Below are positions 1-13,641 of a stretch of DNA of 64,000 bases, one piece after another; position 1 is the stretch's first letter; every line of letters begins with the position of its first letter. A program made the translations under genes and the position numbers. A model generated the notes under the pieces. That model was given only the letters and a program-made list of their open reading frames with translations, searched no databases and was not told the origin of the DNA. The stretch is from Tyto alba (Eukaryota; Chordata; Aves; Strigiformes; Tytonidae). The stretch covers positions 12,837,387 through 12,901,386 of the forward strand of contig NW_024881321.1 of assembly GCF_018691265.1 (NCBI RefSeq). The letters are read 5' to 3'.

Positions 1-3000
1 TCAGTGTTTTTTCTAGATTAAGGAATTTGTCAAGAGTTAAATTAGAAACTACAGTGGGAACTTTTTCTTCCTTCTGCTTAGTTTACATTTTCACGATTAG
101 CATAGACTAACCAGTGTAATTTGAATTTTCATCAGCATCTGAAAACATAACTTTCCTCATATTTTCCTCAGAAACTGAGAATTTCATCCTGATTTTAAGT
201 CATTTTGTGAACAAGTTAAAATGCTAATGTCAGGCCAACATTTATGATAAAAAGTTATACTATATAGTAGGGCATACTAGATCATGCACAATACCACGTG
301 AAAGCAACTGGCTTCTGCACTATATCTGTCTCACATCCAGACTCCTCTAAGCACTACTAGAATAAATTAAGCCTGTCTGCATCCACCCATTTAAACATTT
401 CCTAATTATTCTAAGATATTGCAGAAGCCGAAGGGAAGTGCAAATCCCCACTGATTCTTGTCATACAAGTAGGATCCACATATATATAAGCAGGACCAAG
501 AAATAAGTACTGTCATATGATTAAGTCAAAAATGGTATGTGTTGTATATTATTTTGAGGATAATTAAAATGTTGCCTGCTGTTACATTACACATGTACTA
601 TATTCCATAAACTCACTTGAATGATATTTACTTTATTGAGTGCTTTTCTTCACAACAGTTATTGTCTTGCTCCACTGTGGCACAGTGCTACCTACATACC
701 TATGGTTTTCCGAAAGATATTTCCCATTACGAACAATGTCATTAATGTCCTTTTTTTTTTTTTTTTTTCCTTAATAACAAATATAGAGAGCTTTTATATG
801 TGATAGGGAAAAAAATCAAAACAAAAAGAAAATTATGTCATTTTTATTCATATTTACCATAATAAGACTAATTCCAGTTTTGACAGAGCATTTTGCCTTT
901 TACCAGAAAAATATGTGGCAATATACTGCAATTCTGTATACATGACTACAGACTATTACTAAACTATTACTATAACACTACTGCAAAAGAGCTCTTCAGC
1001 TGAGATACATCATCTCAACAGTGGGGATTCTCAAGCAAGAATTCAGTGGTGTGCATGTTGTCTTCACATATGTGCCAAAAAACAAGTACTCAGAGTATCA
1101 TTTTAAATAAACTACATCATTAACTCTTGACACTTTTGCTGCTGTATCTCAAATATCCCATCAGATATCTAAAAATAGATATCCCTAGAGTAATAAGGAT
1201 ATTTCAAGATTTTTGGGTGACATAGATGAAGTAGCATCTGGTTGTAATCATAACTGATATAGATCTATCAAACTAGCACCTGATGGATATTTTTGTTGCT
1301 GTGTCTCCAACTCTGCGAGAACAGTGATGCCTATGACACTCAGAGGTTGCTGTAATTAAACTCTCAATCCATCTGTGCAGAAGATTTCATAAGATTTTCA
1401 AGAATAGAATGTTTTCAGTATTTGTACATCTTTATTTTGGCTTGTTAAGGGACACATTATCCTATGTAACTTTCCAGAACAGTTTGTAAGGAAGTTTCCT
1501 TCAGAATGTTTCACTGAAGCAGAAGGGAGCAACTACCTACAGTATTTAAAGGTTAACTCAATTTTTTTCCTTCAGAAGACCTATGTGCAGACTGCAAGAT
1601 GCTTCTTTTGTAAGAGTTATTGACAGTACTAGAACATAAAGTAGGGCAGAAAGATTTTTTTTTTTTTTTTTCTTCTCTGGCATTAAACATTCTATAGCTA
1701 TCAAATGTGTAGGCAGTGAAACTACACTAGGGCTAGAGGCCAAAGAATTGTAAAGACAGAAGAAGACATGGGAAAAAAGAAGTTTACTGAGTCAGTAGAT
1801 AGCCACATTTCACTTTTTGTATGAGAAATCATGTCAAGAAAGCTGTATTACTGATTTCAACAGCTATAGCAGAAGATATTTTGTAGTCACTAGCTCATGT
1901 GTTGGCAGGTACATATAAAGTCCTCAGAATGGTAGAAAACACTTTTGGACCTCAAATAGTAGTATATGTATTCAGTGAGACTTTAAAGGAAAAAAAAATA
2001 TAAATCAATATTGAAAATTACTGTAAAAATAACACCAGGAAGTAGTGGTGACTAGAGATTGACAATTTAATTTCACTAGAAAATTTTAAAGTTTCAATAT
2101 CTGTTTATTCTTATGTTAGGAAAAAAACAAACAAACAGACAAAACTACCACCACCCCCAAAAAAACCCAAGAAAAACAGTTTTCTGTCAGAAAATTAAGT
2201 GCATAGAATTGTAGCATTAATATTTAGTACTATCAATATAAGTTGCTCTGTTATAAAACACCTACCTGAGCTTCCAGTCTCCATAATTGAGTTCGACCCC
2301 TTGTACTATATCATTCAGCTATGCTTTCATCATCCTAAGTCAATTTGAATCATGCAGAGTACAGATGTAATACTAGTTTTCATCATTATTGCCTAATGTC
2401 TTATAAAGAAAAGTGGGAAGTTCTTGGGTTTGGTTGAAACCATCATCTTTGTGTTATTTCTGCTTGAAAAATATATTTCATCAAATATATTATGAATTCT
2501 TCCATTCTTGATGAAATAATCAAATGTCAGGTAGTCTGTTGTTTTTCTTGTAGTAAAATAGATTTAGAAAAACAAACCAAATTCTTACAGTAGAGGAAAA
2601 AGACATTTTTTTAATGAGAAAATTAGAAACAGTTGAAAAACATGAGAGCTGTTTTGATGGGAAAAGAAGTGATGGGTAAGCACCTTTTAAAAAAATCACA
2701 AATAAATCTATTTTACCAATTCTAAGCACTTTGTCAATAAAGTAATGCATTCTTGAATATAGGAGTTTGTAATTCATTATTTCATATTCATCACAGTTGT
2801 GAATTTTTTTGAGGTCTATGAAGATTTTTGCCTACCTCACTAACCCATCTGTCCTTACTTTTTCTTCTCTGTGCTCAGTGACACTCCAAACTTCAGCTGC
2901 TGATTAATGTTGCAGCTACTTTTGAGTTCCTTACAAGGTGCAGTTCTGCACAGCTGTTAGTGTCATCATTTGTCTGCCACCAGCTCTTACAACCTTGTGT

Positions 3001-3479
3001 AGGTAGTCAATTCCACCATAAGATTCGATAAAGGAAAAGAGGAAGTAACGAGAAAGAAAATTATTATCTGAAGATGAGGAGCTACAAACATCACTGATTT
3101 TATCAGTCTGTGTTCTCCTTTTTAACAAAAGGCCACACAGCTAATGAGAAACCAGAATTTATAAGGCAAAATGCACAATCAATTACCAGCTCTTTATCAG
3201 TTTCAGTTTGGTGCTCAGTATATTTTGGATTTATTAAACTACACCAAAACATATCAAGAGGTGAAAGAGTAAGTTAAAAAAAACAGAACAGACAAAGGAA
3301 TTAAGGAATGAAAAAAAAAAAAAAGGTTTAAGCTGCATATGGGTATTCACAGAAATAGAAGCTGAGACCTTACAAAAGGCCACTCTACTTGATAAAATCG
3401 TAAGTTTAGTAGGGACCTCAAAAGTTAAGGTATTCCACCAAGTAGATGTAGTCCCTACCAACACATGTTTATTTGCCCT
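1..3479. other. Noncoding stretch, no recognised gene or repeat
   Basis: A+T-rich unique-looking DNA. It holds only homopolymer runs (poly-T near 750-768, poly-T near 1656-1672, poly-A near 3311-3325). All open frames are short, have no recognisable domain and run through low-complexity sequence. I see no convincing splice-bounded exon. Confidence 0.6.
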
Positions 3480-4450
3480 TCAGATAAATAGTTCTAATGA
3501 TTACGGCTCCTAAATCCCTGGAATAATCCATTCCAGGTCTTAACATTTAAATTATAAATTCTTTCCTACTGTCTAGTTCTCCTTGGTGCAGTTAAACACC
3601 ACTACTTCTTGGCCTATGCTGCTTGGAACAAAGAATGGAAAATTATTGTATTCTTTCTTATGCCTTTCCATGCATATGCAGCTGATAACTGCATTCACTC
3701 CTTGGCTGTTTTTTTTTCTCTTTTTTAACTGCACATATTAATTTATTCAGGGTTTCCTCATTTGATCCACTAGACAAAAAATTTGATGCTTAATTCTTCT
3801 TTTAACTGTCTTGCCTGTTCCCAGTAGCCCAAATATTTCTAGAAATATGGTTCCCAAAACCGGAAGCAGTATTCCTACCGGGATTGTACAGTGCTGAGCA
3901 GAGTAGAGATATTGTCTCATATCTTCCAGGTTATAATTTGTGGTTATATTGGATATTACGCTTGCATTTTTTGATGGCCTTGACGAATTTGGTTAAGATT
4001 TTATTAATATCAAGTTATACGTTACCTTTGTTGCTCATCTGTTTACAATTTCTCCATCATTTATTTTATAAATAAAACTGGTTGATTCCTCATAAATCCA
4101 TATTGGTTGTAATCCATCTTCTTGTTTTTTTATAGATGACTCCAAATATTTCTTTCAATATTTGTCTTCATGTTAAAGTTAATATGACAGGTGTATAATT
4201 CCTTACTTTCCTCTTTTTGAAGATGAGACCACAGCTGCTTTCCTCCAGACTTTTGACAGAAGATCATGTATTTTCAAAAGGACTTAATGAGTTCTCAAAA
4301 AATAGTTACCAATAGTCTCAGATTCCATCAGATAAATAATTTAAATACTGTGGGCTGAAACTCATCAGTTCTAGCAATCTGAATACTTGTAACTTGTTAA
4401 AGCCTTCTCTAACCTGTTCTTTCTCATTCAAGGATGAGATCTGATGTTGT
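3480..4450 (-). mobile_element. Ancient CR1-like LINE fragment
   Basis: Read on the minus strand, this is a heavily diverged 3' half of a CR1-family non-LTR retrotransposon. On the plus strand the order of remnants follows the antisense CR1 layout. First comes the 3'-end segment resembling 'ttctttcctactgtctag' followed by 'ccttggtgcagtt'. Next is a segment around 3860-3960 resembling the 'cagtactcc..ccagtgccgagtagag' block. Last, around 4085-4290, come blocks corresponding to the upstream reverse-transcriptase region. Many indels and stops are present and no frame survives. The divergence is far greater than in the CR1 at 61.85-63.28 kb, so this is an old insertion. Family assignment is from recognised CR1 sequence; subfamily is not assigned. 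Confidence 0.7.
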
Positions 4451-7224
4451 GATGATGTTATTGACAAACTGCATTAACCACTTGATAGTAGATTGTTAAA
4501 ATAGAAGCCCCCCACAACTTTCCAGCCATATCTCTGATTCTAAATAAAATAAGGCATGGGACACCTATTGTTAGTATGGATAATTGTTTACGCATCTTTT
4601 GGCACTGGTTTGGCTCACTAGATCTCATATTTCGTGAGACAATGCAAAGGCACAATAGAGTGCCTTAAACAAGACTATATTGGATTTGGTTCACTTAGTT
4701 TTCTAGTTTCCCAAAACTACTGCAGAAAGTTTTACTGTCCAATCCCAATACAAATCTTTGTGTCATATAGTACATCCAACAGTGCATATTTTCAGACTAT
4801 GTCTGGAAATTCAGATATGTGTAGGATCAGTACCAAGCATGGGAAGACAATTTTCTGTGATCACAAACTGCCAGAGAATCCTCTGGCAGGGTTTTGGCAC
4901 ATTCCAGCTAGCACTGGCCATTCCTGAGCACAGTTTGGGAGTGATAACTTTTCTGGGGCCATCTCCAGTAGAGAATTTGCCTGTATTCACATTTTTGGAA
5001 GTTCAGTTTGAAAGCTACACATAAGCTATATAGTGTTATCATCAGTGCCAGGAAACGTTCCTGCCCAGATTTACTTTGCTGATGTAGATACAACCCTAGC
5101 TTCTCACTGCAACAAAGTCCCCATATTATAACAGATCTAGAGCTAAGGGCTGTTTATTGCTTATGTGGCCAGCTCGTTAATGAAAACCAGAGAACAGCTG
5201 CTAGCTCATTTTAGCTAGATGTTAGTCTTTTATTTAATTTCTTCATTTTTGTTCAGTGTTTCCATGCTTATTTCTGTAGCAACAAGAGTTTCCATTTTCT
5301 AAATGTTTTCTTCCTTTTTTTCGAGATCAGTGAAAAACACACAATTTATCTAGGTTTGTCTTTCATAACAATTCAGATTTTCCTCCACAAGGTAACACAG
5401 CTTCTAGGGAGTCTTTCATACAAATTCAAGTCTGCTTTCCTGTTTCAATTCTTTTGTATTTCCTCTTTCATATTTTGAAGACTATGAATGTAACCATTTC
5501 TTACTTAGTTTTCCTAGCTAGATCCCACCTCAATATTCCAAATCAGTTATTCTCTATTAATTAGAATAAAGTTTATTAATTAGAATCACATCCTCAAGAT
5601 GTTTTCCACACCTGTTTTACAACTAAATTATTATTAATGCCTTCCAAGGATTTGTGAATCAGTATGGCCAGGGGATTTGTCTTATCCAGCTGTTGAAATC
5701 AACAATTCAGACTAAGAAATCTGACTCTGTCATTGAAAGATTCAATTATAGTCAGTGGAGAAAAAGAAGCACTTGGAGTACATCATTCATGGGCTGAATA
5801 CCAGATGAGAACTGCTGTTACTCACCTATCAGGCCAATCAATTGAGTAAATAGTTTTGATTGAGGGAATAGTTTTGGTCCACTCACTGACTGGACCATAA
5901 AAGAACTACAGCTGCACTCATCACAGAATGTGTGAAATGAGCTTTGGCTAAATAAATAACTGTAGATTGCTCACTGGAAAGCAGTGAAACAATTTAGGGT
6001 TTTCATCCTACTATATCATGTAACAACTTTAATTTACCTGATTTCCTTGTAGATGTCATTGTATCGAGATACTGATCATAATTAACTTAGTCAAATTTAT
6101 ACATTCACCTAAAATTTTAAAACTGATGGTGACTGTTGTTCTTCTGGATCTCTCCTATGTTACACCTGAAATTTCAAAACATTCTAGTCACAAGTTTTCT
6201 GGAAATTGTTTACTAAGATTGTAAACAGCTGAAGATTTCTGTTGTCCTAAAAGTCTACATTAGAAAAGAGCACTTCGTTTTCATTTGAGAAAATGTCAAC
6301 TGTGAAAGCAAGCAACGTGAGCAATTAAGCAAGGGGGCTTTGACTTTTATTTTTAACTGTTTGTGAATGAATTTACCACCCACAGCCTTCTCAGTGGGTG
6401 TATGCACATACACAGGGTATCTTTCAGGGCAGCTCAAATTCTCCTACCAAGATAGCATGAGAATCATGTTATTAATTCGCTTATTCTTTTATTCTCCTGA
6501 TCTATCCACTAAAATTTCTTTACACAATCAAGAAATACACTACAGAGAGGAATTAGGAATTCCAGAATGATAGGAGAACAATGTGCTTCTGCTTTTATTA
6601 AATGAAAACTTATGCAGCCTGCAATTGAGGACAGCTTATTTAATAGGATCAGAAATTTTGTGTATTCAGTAACTTTGGCAGATTTTCTTTCAATGGTGTT
6701 AGGTCTGCACTCCTCAACATTTCTGTATGTATTTGGCCTATTAGAAAATGTTACTCACTTTTACCACACTCTCTTATATGAGATACTCTTTTAAAATAAT
6801 AAGTTTTAGTAGCTAAATATCACACTGGTATTTCAAGTTCCACAATAATGTAATAAGTGTTGACATTTTCATAGGCTGGTGTTTTTAATGGTAGGCTAAA
6901 TCAAGCACTAATACCTGGATTGGTGAGAATGAAATAACAACATTGCTATGTTTTGCTTGTCACATTATCAAGAAACTACAAGAAAGACTAGGTCACTAGC
7001 AACATATAGGCAAATATCTCTGTGACATCAAGGAGCTATTATTCAGGAATAATAAAAAGAGATGATGATAACTGAGTCTGAAAGAAACAATGTCTAAAAG
7101 TTTTAAACCTTACCAACTAATATTTATTTCTAACTAAAATAAATGGTACCCTATAAACACAAAAGGTCAATAGTAGACCTGAATCAGAAAAACTGAAGAT
7201 AGGATTCCTTGGTTAAAGACTAAT
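4451..7224. other. Noncoding stretch, no recognised gene or repeat
   Basis: Unique-looking A+T-rich sequence. It contains one short perfect hairpin at 4868-4889 (9-bp stem, 4-nt loop). The short open frames at 4.6-5.1 kb overlap on both strands and show no domain or splice context. Nothing else is recognisable. Confidence 0.55.
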
Positions 7225-7312
7225 CACAGAAATCACTGAATGAGATCCTGTGGCCCATGTTATTCAAGAGGTCAGACTAAATGATTGTAAAATTTTCTGA
7301 ATCTACAAAAAT
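7225..7312 (+). repeat. Ancient CR1 3'-tail fragment
   Basis: A short plus-strand stretch has the phrase order of an old CR1 3' end: 'gagatcctgtggcccatgtt', then 'aagaggtcagactaaatgat', ending in 'tgaatcta'. It is only the terminal tail, with no coding sequence. It is an isolated fragment in otherwise unique DNA. Confidence 0.6.
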
Positions 7313-7436
7313 AGATGTTGCTGCCTTTTACAGAATACACCTGTAGTATCCTAAATTTTTTTTTATTCCACAGTTGAGCTTTGAGGTCACACTGAAAAGT
7401 TTTTCTCTTCAGACCTTAAGAAAGTGATTGACACCT

Positions 7437-7460
7437 TTTTTTTTTTTTTTTTTTTTTTTT
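7437..7460. repeat. Poly-T run
   Basis: A homopolymer T tract of about 24 nt ending just before 'aataccttc'. It lies about 100 bp left of the diverged LTR and is not obviously part of it. Confidence 0.9.
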
Positions 7461-7557
7461 AATACCTTCTAGTTTTGGGTATACCATTACTTTTAAGTAA
7501 AAGAAAGGAAGTGTGTGAATTAATGTACTGGACTACTGACTGGCCACCCTGCTTTGT

Positions 7558-8403
7558 CATCATAGCAGAGTGACCTTGAATAACTGCCAGACTCCCACCG
7601 AGATGCTCTCTCACTCCCTGCCTCCTCAACACAAGAGGAGAAAAGAAGATGCAAAAGCTCATAGACTGAGATAAAGAAAGGGAGGTCACTTGACAGTTAT
7701 TGTAACAGGCAGAACAGACTTGACTCAGGGAATATTTGTTTAATTTATTGCTAATTTAAAACAGAGTAGGATGATGAGAAACACAGACAAAACACACACC
7801 TTCTTCCAAGGTTCAGCTCCACTCTTTTATTCCTGATCCCTCTACCACCCGCCTCCCAAGTGACACAGAGGAGATGGGAGGGTGGGGAGTTGTCCATAAT
7901 AGTTTCTCTCTGATGGTTCTTCTTCCTCAGAATTTTTCCCTGCTCCAGTGTGGGTATACCCCACAGGCTGCAGCTTTCTTCAAGGCATATTCATCTGCTG
8001 CAGCTTGGGGTCCTCCACGGGCTTCAGTGTGGAGATCTGATCCACCGTGGTCCCTCATGAGCTGCAAGGGAATCTTTGCTCCGTTGCCTGGAGCACCTAC
8101 TCCCTCTCTCCCCCCATCTCTCACCTTGGTGTCTGCAGAATTGTTTCTCACTTTTTTTCCTCACTTTTCACTGCCTGTGCTGTATTTCTAATCTTTCTTA
8201 AATATATTATCACTGAGGCCCCACCACCCTGGCCGAGGATCTGAGCCGTGCCCTGCAGTGGGTTGGTTTGAGCCGGTTGGAACCAGCTGTGTCCGCCCCT
8301 GGGCAGCCCCAGCCTCCCCTCACAGAAACTGCCCCCCTGCAGCTCCCACTCACCAGCCTCTGGGCACCTACACCCAATACAGTAATTAACATCTTCCATG
8401 ACT
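7558..8403 (-). mobile_element. Diverged solo LTR (avian ERV), minus strand
   Basis: Read on the minus strand, the element begins near 8403 with a degenerate start (AGTCATGG where TGTCATGG would be expected). A TATA-like TTTAAGAA motif follows near 8196-8205, then a relatively GC-rich R/U5 part. AATAAA signals sit at 7744-7749 and near 7825, and a U5 tail ends near 7558. The block 'taatatatttaagaa', the later 'cctactctgtt' and the AATAAA are shared in order with the better preserved LTR at 47799-48868, so the two are related families. Boundaries are approximate and no target duplication could be confirmed. The 105-aa and 83-aa open frames inside it are chance frames in GC-richer LTR sequence. 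Confidence 0.65.
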
Positions 8404-11400
8404 GTTTTTTACTGTTCTAAATATTTTTTTTTTCCTAGAATGACCTGACTGTAATGAGAGATGAGACTGGGGATGCCACTCGGAAAAGAAACACCATTCC
8501 TTGGTGTTTCAATAAACAAGTTTTATGCATTTTATTTTTTAGATAACGATGTCTACAAGTTTTGCAGTTTTGCAGTTTGAAGGTGGCTGGACTTGTAGAA
8601 AAATTCACTGCAATCTTCTTCTCTGTATAGGGAAAAAAAGTCCAAAATCAAACGAATGTATCTAAATTAACCTAGAGACTGGATCTGTCCAGCAAAATAA
8701 CAATCAAATTCCTATCAGTTCTCCTATCAAATGCCTATCAATTCTCCTAACAAATGAATATGAAATTTTTCACAGATTTAGTTTTTCTTTCTTTTTTTTT
8801 CTTTTCATAAGTTGAGTGGTGTAAACGGCACTACTATAGTTTCATAGCAAGTATTTTGTCTGTTCAAGCACTAATTTTGACGTGAATGTCTCCCTGCGGG
8901 ACACAATTCAATTATGCATCAGTTTTACTTGTAATTTGTACAAACTGGTTTGTATTTTACTTGAAATTATTAAGTTTCTGTTTCAATATACCCACAAGCT
9001 AGAAATATGCTTTTCTTCTTTTGCCTAAGTAAGTACATAATTTATTCCCATGTGATTTTTTTTTTTCTTTTAAATTGCATATTTTTATTGTATACTGGGA
9101 TTTGGAGCATGCTCAACTCCAGCATATACCAATGGATGTAACAACTCCATTAGGAGATTCCACACTAGCAGCCAGTAGAAACATAGTTAGACTCCAAGTT
9201 TCTGGTATGGCTAAAGATTTATGGTAATACTGCAAAGGAAGGGAAGTTTTCATCAGACCACAAAAAGCTACATGTTAGTTGTCTCATTGTCCTAGAATAT
9301 ACACTGTTTCTCAACGTATTCTTCTGAGTCAAAGAATTCAAAATACTTTGGGCAAGAAAGTCTACCATTAGTACTGCCATCATTGTCATCATGGGGTCAC
9401 AACTCTTGAACAGTAACACATTTCTGCCATCCTTCTAGCACATGAACACTCCCTTGGAATCCAGAAGATTTTGTATTTTAAGTATGAAAATCAAGAAAAT
9501 AAAACTGCTTTTAACTGAATTATAAAACCATACTATCAGAGTTTGGTTGTGGGTTTTTTTGTTTTTTTTTTTTTTTTCCTTCTTGAAATTAAGAATTCAA
9601 AATAATCCTTTGGTCTCAAATTCCCATCTGACTCCAGCTATATAAACCTGAAGATCCTAGTTTAAAATAATCAATTTAAAAATAGATGGTCAACATTACA
9701 AGACAGCTCGAGCCATCACATCTGTAAATGGCTACCTTTTTCCTACTGACAAAATAATGTGCCAATACAACTAGTATAAACTAAATATTTTAACTTTAGA
9801 CTGTTAAATTTCTATGTGAAAAATATAATTTGTTATCTTACAACGCCCACTGTAGAAATGGGTAAGCATCTTCATCACTGACTCAAGAACGTTTTATAGC
9901 TTGGTTGTCACAACAATCACCTGCCCATATTTCACCCTGGGTTTTCTGAAGTTCATATCTCTGATTTTGCAGATTCAGTCATATTTATACCAAATGGTCC
10001 CATCTTCCACGAAAATGTTCTAGACAATAGTATATGTTGTTTCATGAGCTGGCCTCTCCAACACCGTTGTTGCTGTTACTGATTTTTTCTATTTTTTAAA
10101 ATATTTTTTCCCCATGAGAATGAAAAGAAAAATACTACTGGAGAGTTATGTTGTGGCTTTGTTGTTTGCTTTTTTCATTATATATTTGTTTTTCATTATA
10201 TTCAATTAAATTTTATAAATTATATAAATTTAAACAATTTGTCCCATCCCTTACTTCTTTGCCTTCCCCTTCCTTTTCCTTTCATGCATCTGGCAGTCAG
10301 ATTGTAGCTCATAGCACTTTAAGCAGTACTGTAGTTTTCTGATCTGGTGCTTAGCCAGTGAATTTAGACTGCATGATGAACTGAAGCAAACTGCCACAGT
10401 ATCCTTAAATCAGTAAAATCCCAGGAGTAAAAATGAACTCCATTGTCCCATTAGGCTGAGCTTGTAATCTAGAGGGAAAACAGCATATATTTTATAACTA
10501 TTTTAAGGTTAATAAGATGCTCACTATAAAATAAATAGTTCTGAAAGTCTGAACATATCCTAACCGAAAGTACTTACCACAGACTGATTCCTATTTTCTC
10601 TGTGAAACTGGTATTTCTTTCAGTGCTTCTCTCTTTATTATTTTCCCCTCATGGAATTTCTACTTTTTTGGATCATAAATCCATATGATTGCACAGATCA
10701 TCTGGATGCCTTGGCAAGTCTGATACTGTAAAAATTGGGTTAGCCTGCTTTACTTAGGCTGTTATGAAATGTGTGTGAAGTCTACAGAAGTCTTTTAGGA
10801 GATAGCTGTGAGCAGTTCCAATATCATAAGCTTACAGTTACTCAGTTTAAGGTTACTTTTAAAGGTCCTTTGGATTCACTTTTTGTTGATAGACTTTTTC
10901 ACATTTTTCATATTTTAGCTTGTCAGTAGCTTTCACTAAAATGTGATGGTTCAAAAATGCAGTCCCTGAACTCAGATATCAGATTATTGCTCTGAGTTTG
11001 AAAGCAAAACATGACATTTTCCTAGATAGCAAAGGAAGAGTCCTACATTATTGGACAAATCTGTCACAATGTCCTGTGTTAAGCAGGAATTTGGAAAAAT
11101 ATTGTTATTATTTCAGGGCATCATTGACATGTTGAAATTAAACATATTGAAGCACCTATTTTTCAATTATAATCATAGCCAGTTCTATTTATTATTTATA
11201 AATATGAATAGAATTATCCACTGAAATTAAGCAAAAATAAATTATGATTCATGCATATATGTATATGCTGCTGTACGAAGTGTAGAGGACCTACTTATCT
11301 AAATGAGAGAATTTTGAAACCATCTCATTATTTTTCCAGCATACTGAAGAACATTATAGTGGCTCCAGTTAATATATGCTTCAATTAATATTCAGTACTT

Positions 11401-13475
11401 CTAAGAAGTTATTAATTCCTCTTTCAGACGGGTTGCCCCATAGATGGGCAACATAAAAGCACAGTATTAATAATTCTTGATGACAATAAACTATTTCAGA
11501 GATATTAAGTGGACAAACATACCAAGGCTCAAAACTAAAAAATTTGTGAAAATTTCTGAAAAGCAGAAGATTTATAAAGTTTACTATGTTATCTTGCAGA
11601 CTAGTCATTTTACTATGCCTTGAAATGTTAATTGCTAATTGATCCAATATTCTAAGGAGACACACTGAATTGTCCTTCCATCTGAATTTCTGCTTAAGAA
11701 TTTCAGATTAATCTATACAGAGAAAGAACTCTGACATCATCAATAGATCATCAACATATTTTGTTTTCTTTGTAGATTTATTTCTCATGGATGTCTATAT
11801 TGCACTTTATGCTAGAATTACATGTGATATTTATTCATGCATGGGGTTTTTTTATATGTCAACTGGACATTATGTGAGTGGTTTCCTTATAGTAGCTGTA
11901 GAATCGATCTATTTCAATGGATTAGACTCCTCAGCCTTTAAATCATCAAAAGACCAATGAAATTCTTAAGTTTGATTGCTAAGCTTCACTCATGTTTCCA
12001 GGTTAGTGAGACTTTATACACCAAGTTACGGCATAATGTTCTACAAGGAAGATGATAGGATTAACATAGGACAAACTAACAGCTTTTAGGTAGAAACACA
12101 AATCCCCTTCAGTTGAATGGGCAGCTAACAGAAAAAGATAAAATAAAGCAAAAACGGATGCTATCTTGTGAAACGTATTTGAACCCTGATCAAATTTAAA
12201 ATAAAATTGATTGTTCTGCTCGGGGTAAAGAAAACAGGAGAAAAAGAAATGCTATGAGAAACATCCTTCAAAGCAAGATATACAAGTTAAAATAGTGGGT
12301 TGGGAGCAAGAAACACATCAGATAATAAAGAGATTATGACAGCTCTCTGAACCACATACTTATGTAATATAAGAAATCTAAGATACAGATGTCCAGCCCC
12401 TCAAAAAATACTTAATATAAGCTTACAAAATTATAATTTTCAGTACAAACTATAATTCATAGACCATAATATTTACTAGAAAACATAGGAATAATTCTGT
12501 GAAGAATTCTCCTCTGTAATAAAATTTTCTGAGAATTCCATTACCTCTTAACTTTGACCTACACTCAATTCTCTGAACAGTTGATTAAAATAAAACCTAC
12601 CCCTATATGCATCTTTAAAATGTACCTCCTTCAAACAGCCTCAGAGATGCTAATTTAGGAACACAATGTCAGATATACACATACATACACACACATATAT
12701 AAAGCAACAAGCTAAGCTGTACTTCCTTCTGTTGTTCAACTCTGTCTAAACACACCAGCTTCAGAAAGTAAAACTTACATTTAAAATTATCTTTTCTTTC
12801 AGAATTATTGAACAACTTGTCATTCCTTCATTGTGTGATATGCCTTCAAGATTAATGATCCATCATGGTTCCTTTTTATGTCACCCATCTCCTCCATAGT
12901 ATTTTTGATGTATTATTTAAACACAGTACCTGAAAACCTGATCTTTTTTTCTATATAAGATTCTTATTGTCCTCTTTCCTATTAGAAAAAAATGCATTTG
13001 CAAGTCAAAGCTATTTCATCTTCATTCCTAACCAAGGAAATAAGACACTATTTCACGGTTAGTAAACTGGAAGGCAACAACTATAAGGAAGTGATGAACT
13101 TGATAAACATGGATTATGAAAATTCAAAAATAATAATGCATGAATTGGATGGCATAAATGGTGCTAAGAAATCCAACCAGTTAACCAGAGTTTAAATTAA
13201 AGTTCTGATCTATATATATTGTTTAATATCACATTATTGTATCGCAATCTACAGTTACAGTAAAGATTACTCCAAGCTCTGAGATGTCAATAAATCTGAA
13301 GGTACACTTTCAAGAAGGAAATACATAAGAACAGAAAATGATGGTGGGGTGTTATTATTATTAAGTCAATAATACCAATTCTTTGTTCCACATACATGAG
13401 AAAATTGAAGTGGGGAAACTTCTAGAATTAGGCAAAGGTACAATTGAAATCAGTAGGTACTACACAGATAAAAAG
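8404..13475. other. Noncoding stretch, no recognised gene
   Basis: A+T-rich sequence with poly-T runs near 9050-9066 and 9552-9578. A 25-bp imperfect duplication lies at 8703-8750. A CA/TA-rich microsatellite lies at about 12673-12701. No open frame shows a domain. A good-looking minus-strand donor near 10570 has no acceptor to pair with. Confidence 0.55.
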
Positions 13476-13641
13476 AGAAAAGTTGTAACAAACCTTGAAT
13501 TAAATGATAGGACCAGAGAAAATTTCTCTGGAATGTTGCTGGTAGGTGACTAAATAAAATAGAAAAGTGGCAATAAACCTTGAATTAAATGATAAGACAG
13601 GGGGAAAATTATCTGAAATGTTGTTTGTAGGTGACTACATT
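13476..13641 (+). repeat. Two-copy 85-bp tandem duplication
   Basis: The unit starting 'agaaaagttg' at 13476 is repeated from 13561 ('agaaaagtgg') with an exact 85-bp offset. The internal phrase 'ccttgaattaaatgata' and the distal phrase 'taggtgacta' recur at the same offset. The copies differ by scattered substitutions, so this is an old local duplication and not a recent microsatellite. It lies outside any recognised element. Confidence 0.85.

Noticed and set aside
4868..4889. Perfect 9-bp stem, 4-nt loop hairpin (CTGCCAGAG / CTCTGGCAG)
   Set aside because: Too short for a microRNA precursor and not followed by a T-run; may be chance.
7874..8191. 105-codon open frame on the plus strand
   Set aside because: Antisense to a diverged LTR; Pro/Leu/Ser-rich and without conserved features.
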